Assembly (NCBI GenBank): GCA_033060915.1
Contig: CM065388.1
Span: 24,889,001 to 24,953,000, forward strand
Length of the DNA: 64,000 nucleotides
Direction of reading: 5' to 3'
Source of the DNA: Euryodendron excelsum
Taxonomy: Eukaryota; Streptophyta; Magnoliopsida; Ericales; Pentaphylacaceae
This document shows positions 1 to 10,419 of this stretch, piece after piece (within the stretch, counting starts at the first letter, position 1; the number at the start of each line of letters is the position of its first letter). A model generated the notes under the pieces. That model had not been told where the DNA came from, did no database searches, and saw nothing but the letters and a program-made list of their open reading frames with translations. The position numbers were made by a program, and so were the translations under genes.

Positions 1-108
1 GAAAAACCTAAGGAGGCTAGGGTTCTTAGAGTGTTCGAGCTCTGTATATCGAACTATATGATTTTTAGGTTGAATTTGCGGATCCTTTTCACGTTGAATG
101 AGGCTCTG

Positions 109-116
109 TATTTATA
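109..116 (-). promoter_or_regulatory. TATA box of the minus-strand LTR
   Basis: TATTTATA, i.e. TATAAATA on the minus strand, followed by ACAGAGCCTC as in sibling LTRs. This is inferred to be the retroelement core promoter, with U3/R about 30 bases further left. Confidence 0.6.
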
Positions 117-130
117 GAGGTTGGACAACA

Positions 131-235
131 CTGGTGCCTGTTGCAGTGGCGCCAGGCCAAATTTTACATTGGCGCCACTAGGAGTGGCGCCAAGCCATTT
201 TTTGGCTTGGCGCCACTAGTAGTGGTGCCAGCCAA
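131..235. repeat. GGCGCC palindrome cluster upstream of LTR TATA
   Basis: Several TGGCGCCAC and GTGGCGCCA words form nested inverted repeats. The longest pairs 170-197 with 203-230 (28-base arms, about three mismatches, short T spacer). It lies just upstream of the TATA box, as in all sibling LTRs. Confidence 0.75.
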
Positions 236-439
236 TTAAGAAATGTTTAAGGTCGGCAAGCAACGTATCTTTGACTAGATTTGGGTGCCTGTACTAGTGA
301 CAACCATGCATTTTTTAGCCTGGCTTCACTAGGAGTGACTCTGGAAAGTCCGGAAATGATTTGAAGGAGCCGGGAATGACTCGGGAAGCCGAAAAGGAGC
401 AGGAACACTTAAAATAGTGTCCTGGAGGTATATGACTTG

Positions 440-985
440 AAAAGTGAGGATAAGATGTGTCGGAAAGGTTGACCAGGCCTTTAGGAGCAAAACGGTCAAT
501 CGGACCAGGAAACTGCCAGGACAAACTCGGACTGTCCCAGAAGAAGACTTGGGATCCGAAAACATTATTCAGAATGTTCCCAGAGGCTGCCGGTTTGATT
601 TCCAGAGCCGGCATGGTTGGAAAAAGAGACCGGCCCACTAGGGGCAAAACGGTCATTTCGCACCGGGTTGGCTGGAACTGACTCAGAATGATCTGGAAAG
701 GTAAAAGGAGGTTGAGAACACTATAAAAAGTAGTCTTAGGAGGTTACCGGTTTGATACCCAGAGCCGGTGTGGTCAAAAAAGGAGACCGGCCCACTAGGG
801 GCAAAACGGTCATTTTGTACCGAGTTGGCCGGAACTGACTCGGAATGATCCGGAAAGATAAAGGAAGGTTGAGAATACTATAAAAAGTAGTCTCAGGAGG
901 TTACTAGTTTGATACCCAGAGCCAGTGTGGTTCCCGGGGCATTCGGATGCCTAGGGGCAAGATAGTCTTCTTTACCAAAAAGTCT
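440..985. repeat. U3 tandem repeat of about 155 bp
   Basis: GGGGCAAAACGGTCAT-type words recur near 480, 640, 795 and 955, each followed by a diverged copy of the same block containing CAGAGCCGG and GGAAAGGT. This is the minus-strand form of the 155-bp U3 repeat. Overlapping short ORFs are by-products. Confidence 0.75.
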
Positions 986-1181
986 CGGAAAAGGTCCAAA
1001 GGGCAGTTTGGTCATTTTTCACCAAAGTGGGTTAACAAACACTGGTGTTGACCTGGGTTTTGAGTGTTTCCGCCATTCTAACGGCGGTCGTCGTGACACA
1101 GGGGTTTGTTGGCAATTCCCTATATCGACCTATTTGTGAGTATTTCCGCTACTCTAATGGTTTTGTGAGTAGTTTCGCTAC

Positions 1182-1548
1182 TCGGACCGTCTCGAGGAAT
1201 AAACTGTCTCAAGAGAGGGATTGGAAAGGGGACTTATCGTTTTCGAAGAGACGTGCCTGGATTGGAACCGTCTCAAGGAATAAACTGTCTCGAGAGAGAG
1301 ATTGGAAAGGGGACTTATCGTCTCCGAAGAGACGCGCCTGGATTGGAACCGTCTCGAGGAATAAACTATCTCGAGAGTGGGATAGGAAAGGGGTCTTATC
1401 GTCTCCAAAGAGACGCGCCTGGATTTGAACTATCTCGAGGAATAAACTATCTCGAGAGTGGGATTGGAAAGGGGTCTTACCGTCTCGAAGAGACGTGCCT
1501 GGATTGGAACCGTCTCGAGGAATAAACTGTCTCGTGAGAGGGATTGGA
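1182..1548. repeat. U3 minisatellite of about 80 bp
   Basis: About 4.5 units containing CCGTCTCGAGGAATAAACTG, GGATTGGAAAGGGG and a GTCTC..GAGAC arm pair. Most units are close to 81 bp, a multiple of three, which leaves a reading frame with a 27-residue repeat open across the array. Confidence 0.85.
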
Positions 1549-1682
1549 AAGGAAAGGACAATGCCCCTAAGACGGGATTTGGACCTAGAGAATTGGTTTC
1601 GATTGGAATATGCCCACAATGACTTGAAAACAAGTCTGGACGGAGTGTAGACTGTCGAGCGGTAAAAAATGGGGTGCTTACA

Positions 1683-2737
1683 ATGCTGTGTTAGTTTCTT
1701 TGCCTATGACCACTTGATGGTTCCCCTAATCGGATCACCAACCGATCATGGCACCACCTCGAGGAGTGGGCCTAGGTTTGAAGATCCAGGGACCGAGCCT
1801 TTTTAGGACGCATTAGTCAACCCTCAATCTCTTGCTCATATAGACACCATGCATAGCCGAACCTCTGCCAGATTTAAGACATCGGCACCGTTTTCCAAAA
1901 CCATGGAGGAAAGGGCGACTGCTCTTACTTTCATTTATACCTGCTTATTCCTGTTGTTATAGTGAATGTATTTGTACTGTTATAATGACTGTCTAACTTC
2001 TCATACATGCACGTTTACCTTGCTATTGCATTTTTTCTCCTTATACTCTTTGCATATCCATTTTCATGCATTCAATATCCCATGTCAAGATAAGAGTTTC
2101 AAGTAACTCAAGTCACTGCATTCTCATGCATATGATCAACCCATTGAGAGTGACACCAAGGTCACTCTCCCTTGCATTAGACCTACCCAAACCCTAAGGG
2201 TTCCCACGTTAACCCTAAGGAAGCATTGCATGCATTTTTAAGTCATCTCATAAGAGGGGCCCTAATCCTCTATGCTCACGGAGATAGGATTGCCATAAAG
2301 ACAAGGGGCAATCGATCAACAAGGTCTCTCAGCGACCTTCTTATATCAAATCCAACAAAGGCGAATCCGAAGACTCAAGAGTAGTTCAGGTGTTTCCTTT
2401 GTAAAACTAGATAGGTGGAAGTCCAAAGGAAAATGTTTCCCTTTCCCCCCTGTTAAACTGCATTTCAATTCTGTTGTATACTAAACCCGAAGTTAAATGT
2501 AGTTCTTTATTTTTTGCAAATGAGTGAGTGAATAAATGCATGAACGAAGGAAAGGTTCTCACTTGATGGTATGGTATCTACATATAGGAGCAAATCCCCT
2601 ATCTCCAAAAGTGAGCCAATAGACTATGTGTAGTTTCCCTCCTAAAGAGGGGCACCCTAGAGCATGCATTACATAAAGACTTATCAAGATAAAACACTGA
2701 CTCTTTTCCTTTGTTGGTTTTAGGTACCTCTCCTCGT

Positions 2738-2771
<34 letters not shown>

Positions 2772-2801
2772 CGGGGCATCTAACAAGCCAAAAGCTAAGA
2801 A
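1683..2801 (+). other. E1 leader (5' untranslated region), truncated
   Basis: This is homologous to E2 30670-31730 and E3 42110-43160 (shared GGATCACCAACCGATCATGG near 1730, GAGAGTGACACCAAGGTCAC near 2145). Similarity to E2 and E3 fades near 2725, shortly before the poly-C tract. TTGGTTTTAG near 2722 is in the position of a pyrimidine-rich AG before gag in E2, perhaps a splice acceptor. No convincing coding frame. Confidence 0.7.
2739..2770 (+). repeat. Poly-C tract, 32 bases
   Basis: Uninterrupted run of C followed by GCGGGG, about 30 bases before the E1 gag frame. E2 and E3 have no such tract here. The true length may vary or be a sequencing artefact. Confidence 0.9.
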
Positions 2802-4070
2802 ATGCCCATGGAATTACTTACTCTCGATACCTTAACTCTACTACTAGCGAAGGCAAGAGGAGTCAGACTTAGGATGACCAAAATGGAAGGCATACTATCT
2901 TCATTTTTATCGCATGCAACCCATGAGCAAACAGAGTCCTCCCAGGCCCAAACCTATGATGGACGAAAAAGGATGAAGAAGGAAGACCAAGACTATGCCA
3001 CAACCATTGCTTACCAACAACCTCCCCAGGCCGAGGGCCTTGCTCGGATGCCTTCCAAACCAACCTCTAAACAAACCCATGGATTATATAATCTCTCCTA
3101 CGGATACCATCCCAACCCATTTGGCCCTGTCACCGAAAATTATCCCATTTTGAAACATAAAACCCGAAGTCCTTTCAATTCTCGAACCATCAACCAGATG
3201 GTGACCTCACCAAAGCTCGGTTCCCAATCATTAAAAACATCTACAACACCTCCTCGGCCTAGGCGAACAAGTGGGAAAAAGTGGACATTTACTAAACTTG
3301 CGTGTTCACAAACCATGGCCTATTTTGGTCTCTTAGCAGCCGGATATCTGAAGCCTATACCTGCCCGACCCCGGCCCAATCCTCTGCCTCATTACTTTGA
3401 ATTTGCAGCGAGCTGTAAGTATCATTCGGGCGGCCAAGGACATGACACTGAAGATTTTTTGACCCTCAAGCATAAGATTCAAGACCTGATAGATAACAAG
3501 ATTATTAGCTTACGACCAACAAATCCTTCTCCGAACGGCACTAAGAACCCTCTACTAAACCACACTGTCAATGTCGTTACAAAGTTTGGTAACAACAAGG
3601 TTTGTTTTGCTGCATGCCAAGAGATATATTACAAGGATGGGGCAGAAATGGGATGCGAAGATACAGAGCAGTGTCATGCCTAGTTACGGTATAACCCCGA
3701 TAAAATGCCGACCCCCGAAGACTAACTCGCATATACATCTGTGAAGAAATTTGACCAGGAGCTGTCCAAACTCAGTGATAAGAATCCCCCATTGTGAACA
3801 ACTGAGGAACACCGTGCCATGGCTTGACGCCAGAGCAGAAAACCCCAGGCTCGACCTATCAAGCTGGAAGAAGACGGGTCGCCAGACTAGTTTGTTAGAG
3901 AAACTATAGAGCAAACAAATGAAGGCAAGACAGTCAAGAAAGCTGACAATCACATCATTGCTGCCAACTCATTCGAAACTTTGGGAAAAACATTTACCTA
4001 TCCCACCTTGGCTGAAGATCCTAGCCACAGATCGAATGCCGATGTGGGAATTGTCCCAAAGCCCTACTGA
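2802..4070 (+). pseudogene. gag: E1 gag remnant (divergent, possibly chimeric)
   Basis: Gag forms the virus-like particle and binds element RNA. The open part is 293 residues (2802-3683). Residues about 205-219 are a zinc knuckle in which the last ligand is lost (CKYH, GHDTEDF), followed by LKHKIQDLIDN and an NHTVNVV motif shared with E2 and E3. The N-terminal half lacks the Retrotrans_gag core of E2 and E3, and its DNA aligns with them only after about 3290. Beyond 3683 the frame is broken; traces of the acidic C-terminal part continue to an in-register TGA at 4068 where E2 has TAA. Either a different gag subtype or a chimera followed by decay. Confidence 0.7.
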
Positions 4071-5997
4071 AACAGGAATCCCATCAAAAGCGTGCAAGAG
4101 AGGGTTGTTCTCACCCACTTTCTTTCTATCCTTTTACCTTTTCGTCTTAAATTAATATCTGCATTTCTTTTTCTTTCAAATAAGAACTATATGTTTTTCA
4201 CTGATATTATAGAATGATTAAGTCTTTTATTCTCTGATGTTATCTTATATGTCTCTTGGGAATCATAGCTACTTCCTATGCAAAGGGGCATGGTCTGTCT
4301 CATGGAATGATTTGACTTGAAGGGATGTTAGCATGAGCTAATCACTCACCAAATGATCAGCTTTCCACAGAGAGAGAGGACAATGATGAGTGAGGATACT
4401 ACCCAAAGGCAACACTTACAAGACATAGAAGCTAAGCAATGTGTGGTCAGTTTATCAAAATGAAGAGGAGCCATCTTTCACTTCCCCACATATAAATAAA
4501 AGAATAAATAACTAAACAAATAAACAAATGTGCTTATATTCCCTTTGCTTAACCCCTAGTGCCTCGTGGAAAGCGAAAAGTTTCCTTGTCAACCTCGATC
4601 CAAGACTGTCCTCCCCACACTGGGGCGGACAATAGGTGAGAATCCTAGGAATGGTCTCCATCTTCTATCATGTTAGGGCAGCGCAAAAGACTCTATAGAT
4701 CAAGCAATCTAGTTCAAAGTGAATAGAAGCCCTCATTTCATTTCTCATACAGTCAGAAGCAACCCTTGCCAAATCCGTTAAGCCATTTATCTTTTTCAAT
4801 AAAACCTAACCTAGAGATCACCGCCCACATTTGGTTAGATTAAACCGCTAAGGAAAAGGTCTAAAGAAAAAAGGACGGTAGAATTACTCATTCCATATAA
4901 AGGAAAAAGATAAAAAGGACAAAGCAAAGGAAAAGAGTTGCCAAGGGGCAAGAGGTCAAAAAAAAAAAAAATCTAAGGAAAGGCTTAAAGAAAACCATGA
5001 TTGAGTCATCTTCAAAAGCATAATAAGAAGATCGAAAGAGAAGAGAGTCATATTTATTTCAAAAATCATATAGAAAGGGGGAAAGAAAAGAGTCATTTTC
5101 ACCTTGAGAATTGTATTTTAAAAGTGATCCTAGGTTACAATGAAACCCAGTAGAAACAATAGGTTCAAGCCTTTATCCTTTCTTGCAAAACCTCAAAACT
5201 ATGGCCTACATTACAACCCTACTAAAGTCCACTGTGATTGAAAACAGATTGCTTGATCTAAATGAGCTAGATATGTTGCCGAAGCTACGAAGGGATGCTA
5301 GCCCTATTGAAAAAAAAAAAAAAAAAGTCAAGGATGGTACGGATCTAAATCCTGTTGAAAACAACATTGAATTTGAGCCTATATATTCCATCGTTTCAAA
5401 AACCCCATAACCTAGCCTACATTACTATCCTAAACAAAGTCTCCTTGGATTGAAAGGACTGGCTACTTATCGCTCTACTAAAGGTCGGGAAAGCTGTTGC
5501 TAAAACCCCGAGAGTTGAGAATTTTAGCCCAATAATCATATACACTAACCCCGAAGCAGAGAGTTAGAGGCGATCAAAAAGTTGAGAAAGGTGCGAAGTA
5601 CTATCATTCAATGAAGGTAAGGTTGAGCCAGAGGAGAGGTTAGACCCCCGAAAAGGAAGGAGTTACCATTTCAAAGATGTCGAGTTCGACAGCACCCCTT
5701 GTCATTCTGTTAGTTATTGTATTTCTAATAAGTGCATGTATAATCGCATGAGCTTTGCGTAGGACATAACCCCATGTAAAAACAGAAGTCACCAACATCA
5801 ACTCATGTAATAGATATATAACATCATCATCTATCATATGCATCTGATCATATGCCTAGCTAAAAAGATCATAAATGTATCTGTCTATCCGTGCATCTAA
5901 ATATAAAAAATATCCATCAAAATAAAACTGTCTAACATAAATACATCTTAGGAATAAGGGGCAAGAGAAGATCAGGGTCTACGACAAAGGGCATCTA
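4071..5997. other. E1 conserved non-coding spacer between gag and antisense gene
   Basis: Aligns throughout with E2 33828-35783 and E3 45248-47278 (shared CTCACCAAATGATCAGCTTT near 4345, ATGGCCTACATTACAACCCT near 5201). Poly-A stretches occur near 4960 and 5310. Short ORFs, e.g. 5183-5410, are not kept open across copies. Pol would sit here in an autonomous element; none is seen. Confidence 0.7.
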
Positions 5998-7702
5998 TCA
6001 AAGGTCAAAGTTAATGTCATCTGGATCGAAATCCCCGAAACCTAGCATCAGAGGAGGCAAATAACTACTCGAAGCACCAGCATCCTGTAGGGAAGATAGA
6101 ACCGAAATCAACCACATGAAAGAACAACTAAACAACAGCAGAGCGAAAAGAAAGAGAGAAAAGACGACATACCCCGTCACCTCCCATCTAAGCTATCCGA
6201 GCCGTCAAGGAAGCCACCTCTGCCTGATACTAATCTCGCTCTGTCTGGTATCGATCCCTCTAATCCCTCATAGTAGTAAACTCAGCCTAGGGCATGTATC
6301 CCCCGGCTCGGCACCATAAGTCAACCACCTCTTGGCCCGCAGCATATCCGCCGACTACTTCCTCAAACCAGGTGAAGGCACCAACAGAATGAGCCCCGGA
6401 GTGTGCAGCGTAGTTTGTATCCGGAGGAAGCAAGAACTCGACACTCGGCTGCCACTCCTGATAAGGAATAGGCATTCCCACCACCAAGGCTCCAAACATA
6501 TACTCTGGCGGAACTCCTCATGAAACTGCTGCCAGTGCTGCTCTCTTAGATAGGACTCCCAAGTATCGTCACTAAGAAAAGCAGCCCTTGACGAGGACAA
6601 TGGGACCAAGTACCGCATTGTCTCATTATGAACTGATCCAATGAAGGGCCGCCAAGTCACATCTCTCGCCTCAATCAACTCTAGGTTCGCCTGTAGCGTC
6701 ACGATGTCAGTAATCTCCGATCGTTGGGCCACCTGGTCACGAGCCCACCTCAAAGCACGTGGATAAATATCATCTTGGACAACTACAGGGCGACGAACAG
6801 GCAGGTACTCATTGCTCCACTAGACAAGAAAGGGCCAGAAACTAGTCATGCTACCCCAATGGAAAGAAGTCCAGACCCGCATCGATAGAAGGAAGCAGCT
6901 AAAGGAGAAGGACCCCCAATCTAGCTCCGATAAAGACCCAAGATCGGCTACTATGCTCACCAAACAAAAAGGCATAAGCAACTTCTTGTTGTTGCAGAAG
7001 CAGCTAAAGATGATGTACAAAACAAGTCATCGTCTCATAATATCCCGCCTGGCAGGCGATGGCTTAGCAGCAAAGGTACGGTCATCCTGACTGAGCCAAG
7101 AGACTGGGACGGCAGAACGCTCAGGAGGAGGCAAGTCCAGCAGAATACATGCCTCGTCTCTACTGACCGACTGTAGAGTGATCTGCCGGCTAGCGAAGGA
7201 AAGCCCTGTCATGATGGCCCAATCCAAGGGAGTGGGTCCTAACTCGAAGCCGACAAAATGGAAGGTCCCGGTCTCCCCGAACCACCTCTCAACAAGTGCC
7301 AGTACCAAATGCCAGTTCAGGCGGTTAGCTTATAATCCCATGAAGGCTCCAAATCTGATCTCAACCAAGAAGTCACGATATGATGGAGCAGCCCGCTGCA
7401 TAGTCACAAAGACCTGATGAACATCCCCTCTAACAGCTGTGTGTACTCGAGGAGGGGGCAAATGCTGTCTGGAATATACGCTAGAGTGATAAGCAAGGTC
7501 CCCTAGCGGTGGGATGTCCGGTACCTCCAGGTCTCGCAAGTCAGCCTCTGTCTGCCTATGTCTGGAAGAGGCTCTCCCATAACCGGTCACCTGATCCCCC
7601 AGGCCCGGTACCTCCTCCTCAGTACCAATCTTCTTCGCAAAGGCCTGCTCAACCGGAGGAAAAGGGTCGACAGGAGGCCTACACTCTTGTCCGTTCTGAC
7701 TG
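5998..7702 (-). pseudogene. E1 antisense PMD-like gene, 3' part
   Basis: Read leftwards, the main exon holds the PMD-like core ending ...RWFGETGTFHFVGFELG, then DWAIMTGLSF, RRDIMRR, WRPFIGSVHNETMRYLVP and a probable coiled-coil end. A short intron is inferred at 6085-6173: donor GTATGT, acceptor CTACAG, 89 bp. The last exon, 5998-6084, encodes an acidic tail ending DFDPDDINFDL. The frame is split by frameshifts, visible as separate open pieces at 6355-6753, 7027-7308 and 7330-7716. The 5' end lies beyond the solo LTR, at 12846-12975. PMD proteins occur as host genes and in transposons; the role here is unknown. Confidence 0.72.
7698..7702 (+). repeat. Left target-site duplication of solo LTR (GACTG)
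   Basis: Pairs with GACTA at 12846-12850; four of five bases match, and the interrupted PMD reading continues across the pair. Confidence 0.65.
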
Positions 7703-7904
7703 TGTAAGCAACCCATTTTTAACCAACTCAGTTTTGACCGCTCGGCAGTCTACACTCCGTCCAGACTTGTACTTAAGTCAATATGGATGTATTCCAATCA
7801 AAACCAACTCTCTAAGTCTAAATTCCGTCTGTTCATCGCTTCGCGGGCCCACCAAGCCCAAATAGAGGCAAAATGACCAAAATGCCCTTAGGGGCATTGT
7901 TCTT

Positions 7905-8250
7905 TTCCTTTCCAATTCCAATCCCTCTCTTGAAACAGTTGATTCCTCGAGACGGTAAATCCAATTCCAAATCAGGTACGTTTTTCTGAAGACGGTAAGT
8001 CCCCTTTCCAATTCCAAATCAGGCACGTCTTTTCGAAGACGTTAAGTCCCCTTTCCAATTCCAAATCAGGCACATTTTTTCGAAGACGATAAGACCCCTT
8101 TCCAATTTCAATCCCTCTCTTGAGACAGTTGATTCCTCGAGACGGTAAATCAACTCGAATCAGGCGTGTCTTTCTAAAGACATTAAGACCCCTTTCCAAT
8201 TCCAATCCCTCTCTCGAGACAGTTGATTCCTCGAGACGGTCTGGCACGTT
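7905..8250. repeat. U3 minisatellite, partly degenerate, in solo LTR
   Basis: Repeats of the CTCTCGAGACAGTTGATTCC module and the CAGGCACGTCTTTTCGAAGACG module. Units are shuffled and shortened relative to the E3 arrays. Confidence 0.75.
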
Positions 8251-8804
8251 TTTTGAAGAAAGTCCCTTTGAGACAGTAAGTCCCTTTAAACCTATCGATT
8301 GGGATGAGACCCCAAGTCCCCTAGATGGTAGAACGGTCCACCTTTGGCGCCTGCTAGCCCGCCAATGCAGAAATGTTCATTTCGGCATGCCTTCTGAGAA
8401 AGTTGACTTCTCAGACGCTAAGTCCCTTTAGCAGCTTCACAAGATCAGGTAGTCTCGGGTATGATTGCGAACCATCAGAGTAGCGAAAATACTCATAAAC
8501 ATCACAACCGTTAGAGTAGCGGAAATACTCACAAACAAGTCGATATAGGGAATTGCCAACAAACCCCCATATCACGCGACCGCCGTCAAAGTGGCGAAAA
8601 CACTCAAAACCCATATCAACACCAGTGCCTGCTAGCCCACTTCGGTGAAAAATGACCAAACTGCCCCTTAGGCCTTTTTTGACACATTTCACGAGAACAC
8701 ACCTGAGTCCTCAAAATGGTAAGTCCAACAGTCTAAGATTGTCTTAAAAGCAGTTCGGCATGATTAGGTGCCTTCTAGTCAGTTTCGGGCCAATTCCGAG
8801 ACTT

Positions 8805-9475
8805 TCCCGTTAAGATAACCATTTTGCCCCTAGGCATCCTAACGCCCCGGGAAACACACCGGCTCTGGGTATCAAACCGGTAATCTCCCGAGATTGCTTT
8901 TTATAGTATTCTCAAACCTTCTTTACCTTTTCGGATCATTCCGAGTCAGTTCCGGCAAACCCGGTACAAAATGACCATTTTGCCCCTAGTGGGCCAGTCT
9001 CCTTTTTCAAGCACACCGGCTCTGGGAATCAAATTGTTAACCTCTGAGAATACTTCTTATAGTGTTCCCAACCTTCCTCTACCTTTCCGGATCATTCCGA
9101 GTCAGTTCCGGCAAACCCGGTACAAAATGATCGTTTTGCCCCTAGTGGGCCAGTCTCCTTTTCCGACCACATCGGCTCTAGGTATCAAATCGGTAACCTC
9201 CTGAGACTGCTCCTTATAGTACTCTCAATCTTTCTCTATCATTTTGGATCATTCCGAGTCAGTTCTGGCAAACCCAGTGCGAAATAACCATTTTGCCCCT
9301 AGTGGGCCGGTCACCTTTTCCGACCACACCGGCTCTAGGTATCAAACCGGCAGTCTTTGGGAACATTCTGAATAATGTTTCCAAATCTTGAGTCTTCGTC
9401 TGAGATAGTTCGAGTCTGTCCCAGCAGCTTCCTGATCCAGTTGATCGTTTTACCCCTAGTGGTCGGTTAACCCCT
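8805..9475. repeat. U3 155-bp tandem repeat, about 4.5 units
   Basis: The anchor ATGACCATTTTGCCCCTAG or a variant begins near 8816, 8970, 9126, 9286 and 9440, a spacing of 154-160 bp. Each unit contains CACACCGGCTCTGGG, a TTATAGT..TCTCAA block and TTCCGGATCATTCCGAGTCAG. Confidence 0.88.
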
Positions 9476-9706
9476 CCGACACATCCTATCCTTACTTTTC
9501 CAGTCAAATAGCTCTAGAACACTGTTTTAAGTGTTCCTGCTCTTTTCTGGCCTTTCGGGTTATTCCCGGCCTCTTCAAATCATTCCCGAATTTTCGGAGT
9601 CATTTCTAGTGAAGTCAGGCTAAAAATTGCATGGTAGTCACTAATACAGGCGCCCAAATTTGTCAAAGATACGCTACTTGCTGACCTTAATAGTTTCCTA
9701 ATTGGC

Positions 9707-9768
9707 TGGCGCCACTAGTAGTGGCGCCAAAAGGAATTTTGGCCTGGCGCCACTGCAACAGGCGCCAG
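9707..9768. repeat. GGCGCC palindromes upstream of TATA
   Basis: 9707-9729 is a perfect hairpin with 11-base arms (TGGCGCCACTA / TAGTGGCGCCA) and one central base. A second CTGGCGCCACTG..CAGGCGCCAG pair ends at 9768, 14 bases before the TATA box. Confidence 0.85.
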
Positions 9769-9782
9769 GTCTATCCCATCTC

Positions 9783-9790
9783 TATAAATA
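9783..9790 (+). promoter_or_regulatory. LTR TATA box
   Basis: TATAAATA in CTATAAATACAAAGTCTC. Start of transcription and R is inferred near 9815. Confidence 0.65.
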
Positions 9791-9835
9791 CAAAGTCTCT
9801 TCCAACGTGAAAGAGGTCTACAAACTCAGTCTAAA

Positions 9836-9925
9836 AACCCTAAAATTTGATATACAGAGCTCGTACACTCCCAAAACCCTAGCTTCTCTAGGTTTTCCAA
9901 ACCCTAGCCACCATACAGAAACCCT
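9836..9925 (+). promoter_or_regulatory. Telo-box-like AAACCCTA cluster
   Basis: AACCCTA words recur in this stretch, each in an AAACCCTAGCC or AAACCCTAAAA context, just after the inferred start site. They match the plant telo-box but are not a head-to-tail telomere array. Confidence 0.6.
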
Positions 9926-10419
9926 AGCCTTATATACACTCCTATACACTCATACACTAGCCTCCAAGCCTCCTTTGAAGACTTGAAGTGCTGCAAACTG
10001 AAGCCTTGAAGATTGAAGACAAACTCTTGAAGATTGAAGACAAAGATCAAGACAAAGACCAAAGAAAAGCAAGGCGCGCAAAGCAAGCAAAATAAACAAG
10101 TCATACGGTAGGCTTTCTCTTTAAGTTTCTGCACTTCCCCCCTCTCTCTTCTCTCTCCTAACCCACTTGGGTTTTCTCTATTTTAATCCCCCATCTCTTT
10201 CCCCCCCTTTCTTTGCATGCTTGAAACAAGGGGATTCCCGGTCCATGTGTAGGATTGGACTATTGGAGAGCCACCCTGTCAGGAGCTTTCTTTTAGTCTA
10301 ACCGGAGAGCACGTGGGTTCGGCCCCCTTGATTATGTGGTGAAGCCTTAACATTGTATGTTCACGACCCAAATTTGCATTGTGCATATCATGATCTTGCA
10401 TCTTTCAAAAATCGTTCTT

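Larger units (their letters stand above)
1..1682 (-). mobile_element. LTR, 5' part, minus strand, inserted in E1 leader (cut by window edge)
   Basis: The right end reads, in reverse complement, TGTAAGCACCCCATTTTTTA, the family's LTR start. From there leftwards it holds the three U3 repeat zones, the GGCGCC palindromes, a TATA box and the start of the AAACCCTA-rich leader. It abruptly interrupts the E1 leader: the sequence from 1683 aligns with E2 from about 30670. The right copy of the target duplication should be ATGCT at 1683-1687; the other copy is off the window. It may be a solo LTR or the 3' LTR of a minus-strand element; this cannot be decided here. Confidence 0.9.

Noticed and set aside
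1045..1428. 127-codon frame with a clear 27-residue repeat (RNKLSRE..WKGDLS..KRRAWIGTVS)
   Set aside because: It is translation of the 81-bp U3 minisatellite; unit length divisible by three keeps any stop-free frame open. The same frame is broken in other LTRs.
5183..5410. Small plus-strand frame sharing MAYITTLLKS with E2 (34840-35082)
   Set aside because: The DNA is conserved as part of the spacer but E3 does not keep the frame, and the poly-A run alters the C-terminus; not enough to call a gene.
9836..9925. Interstitial telomere repeat
   Set aside because: AAACCCTA words are dispersed and separated by unrelated sequence; no tandem TTTAGGG array.
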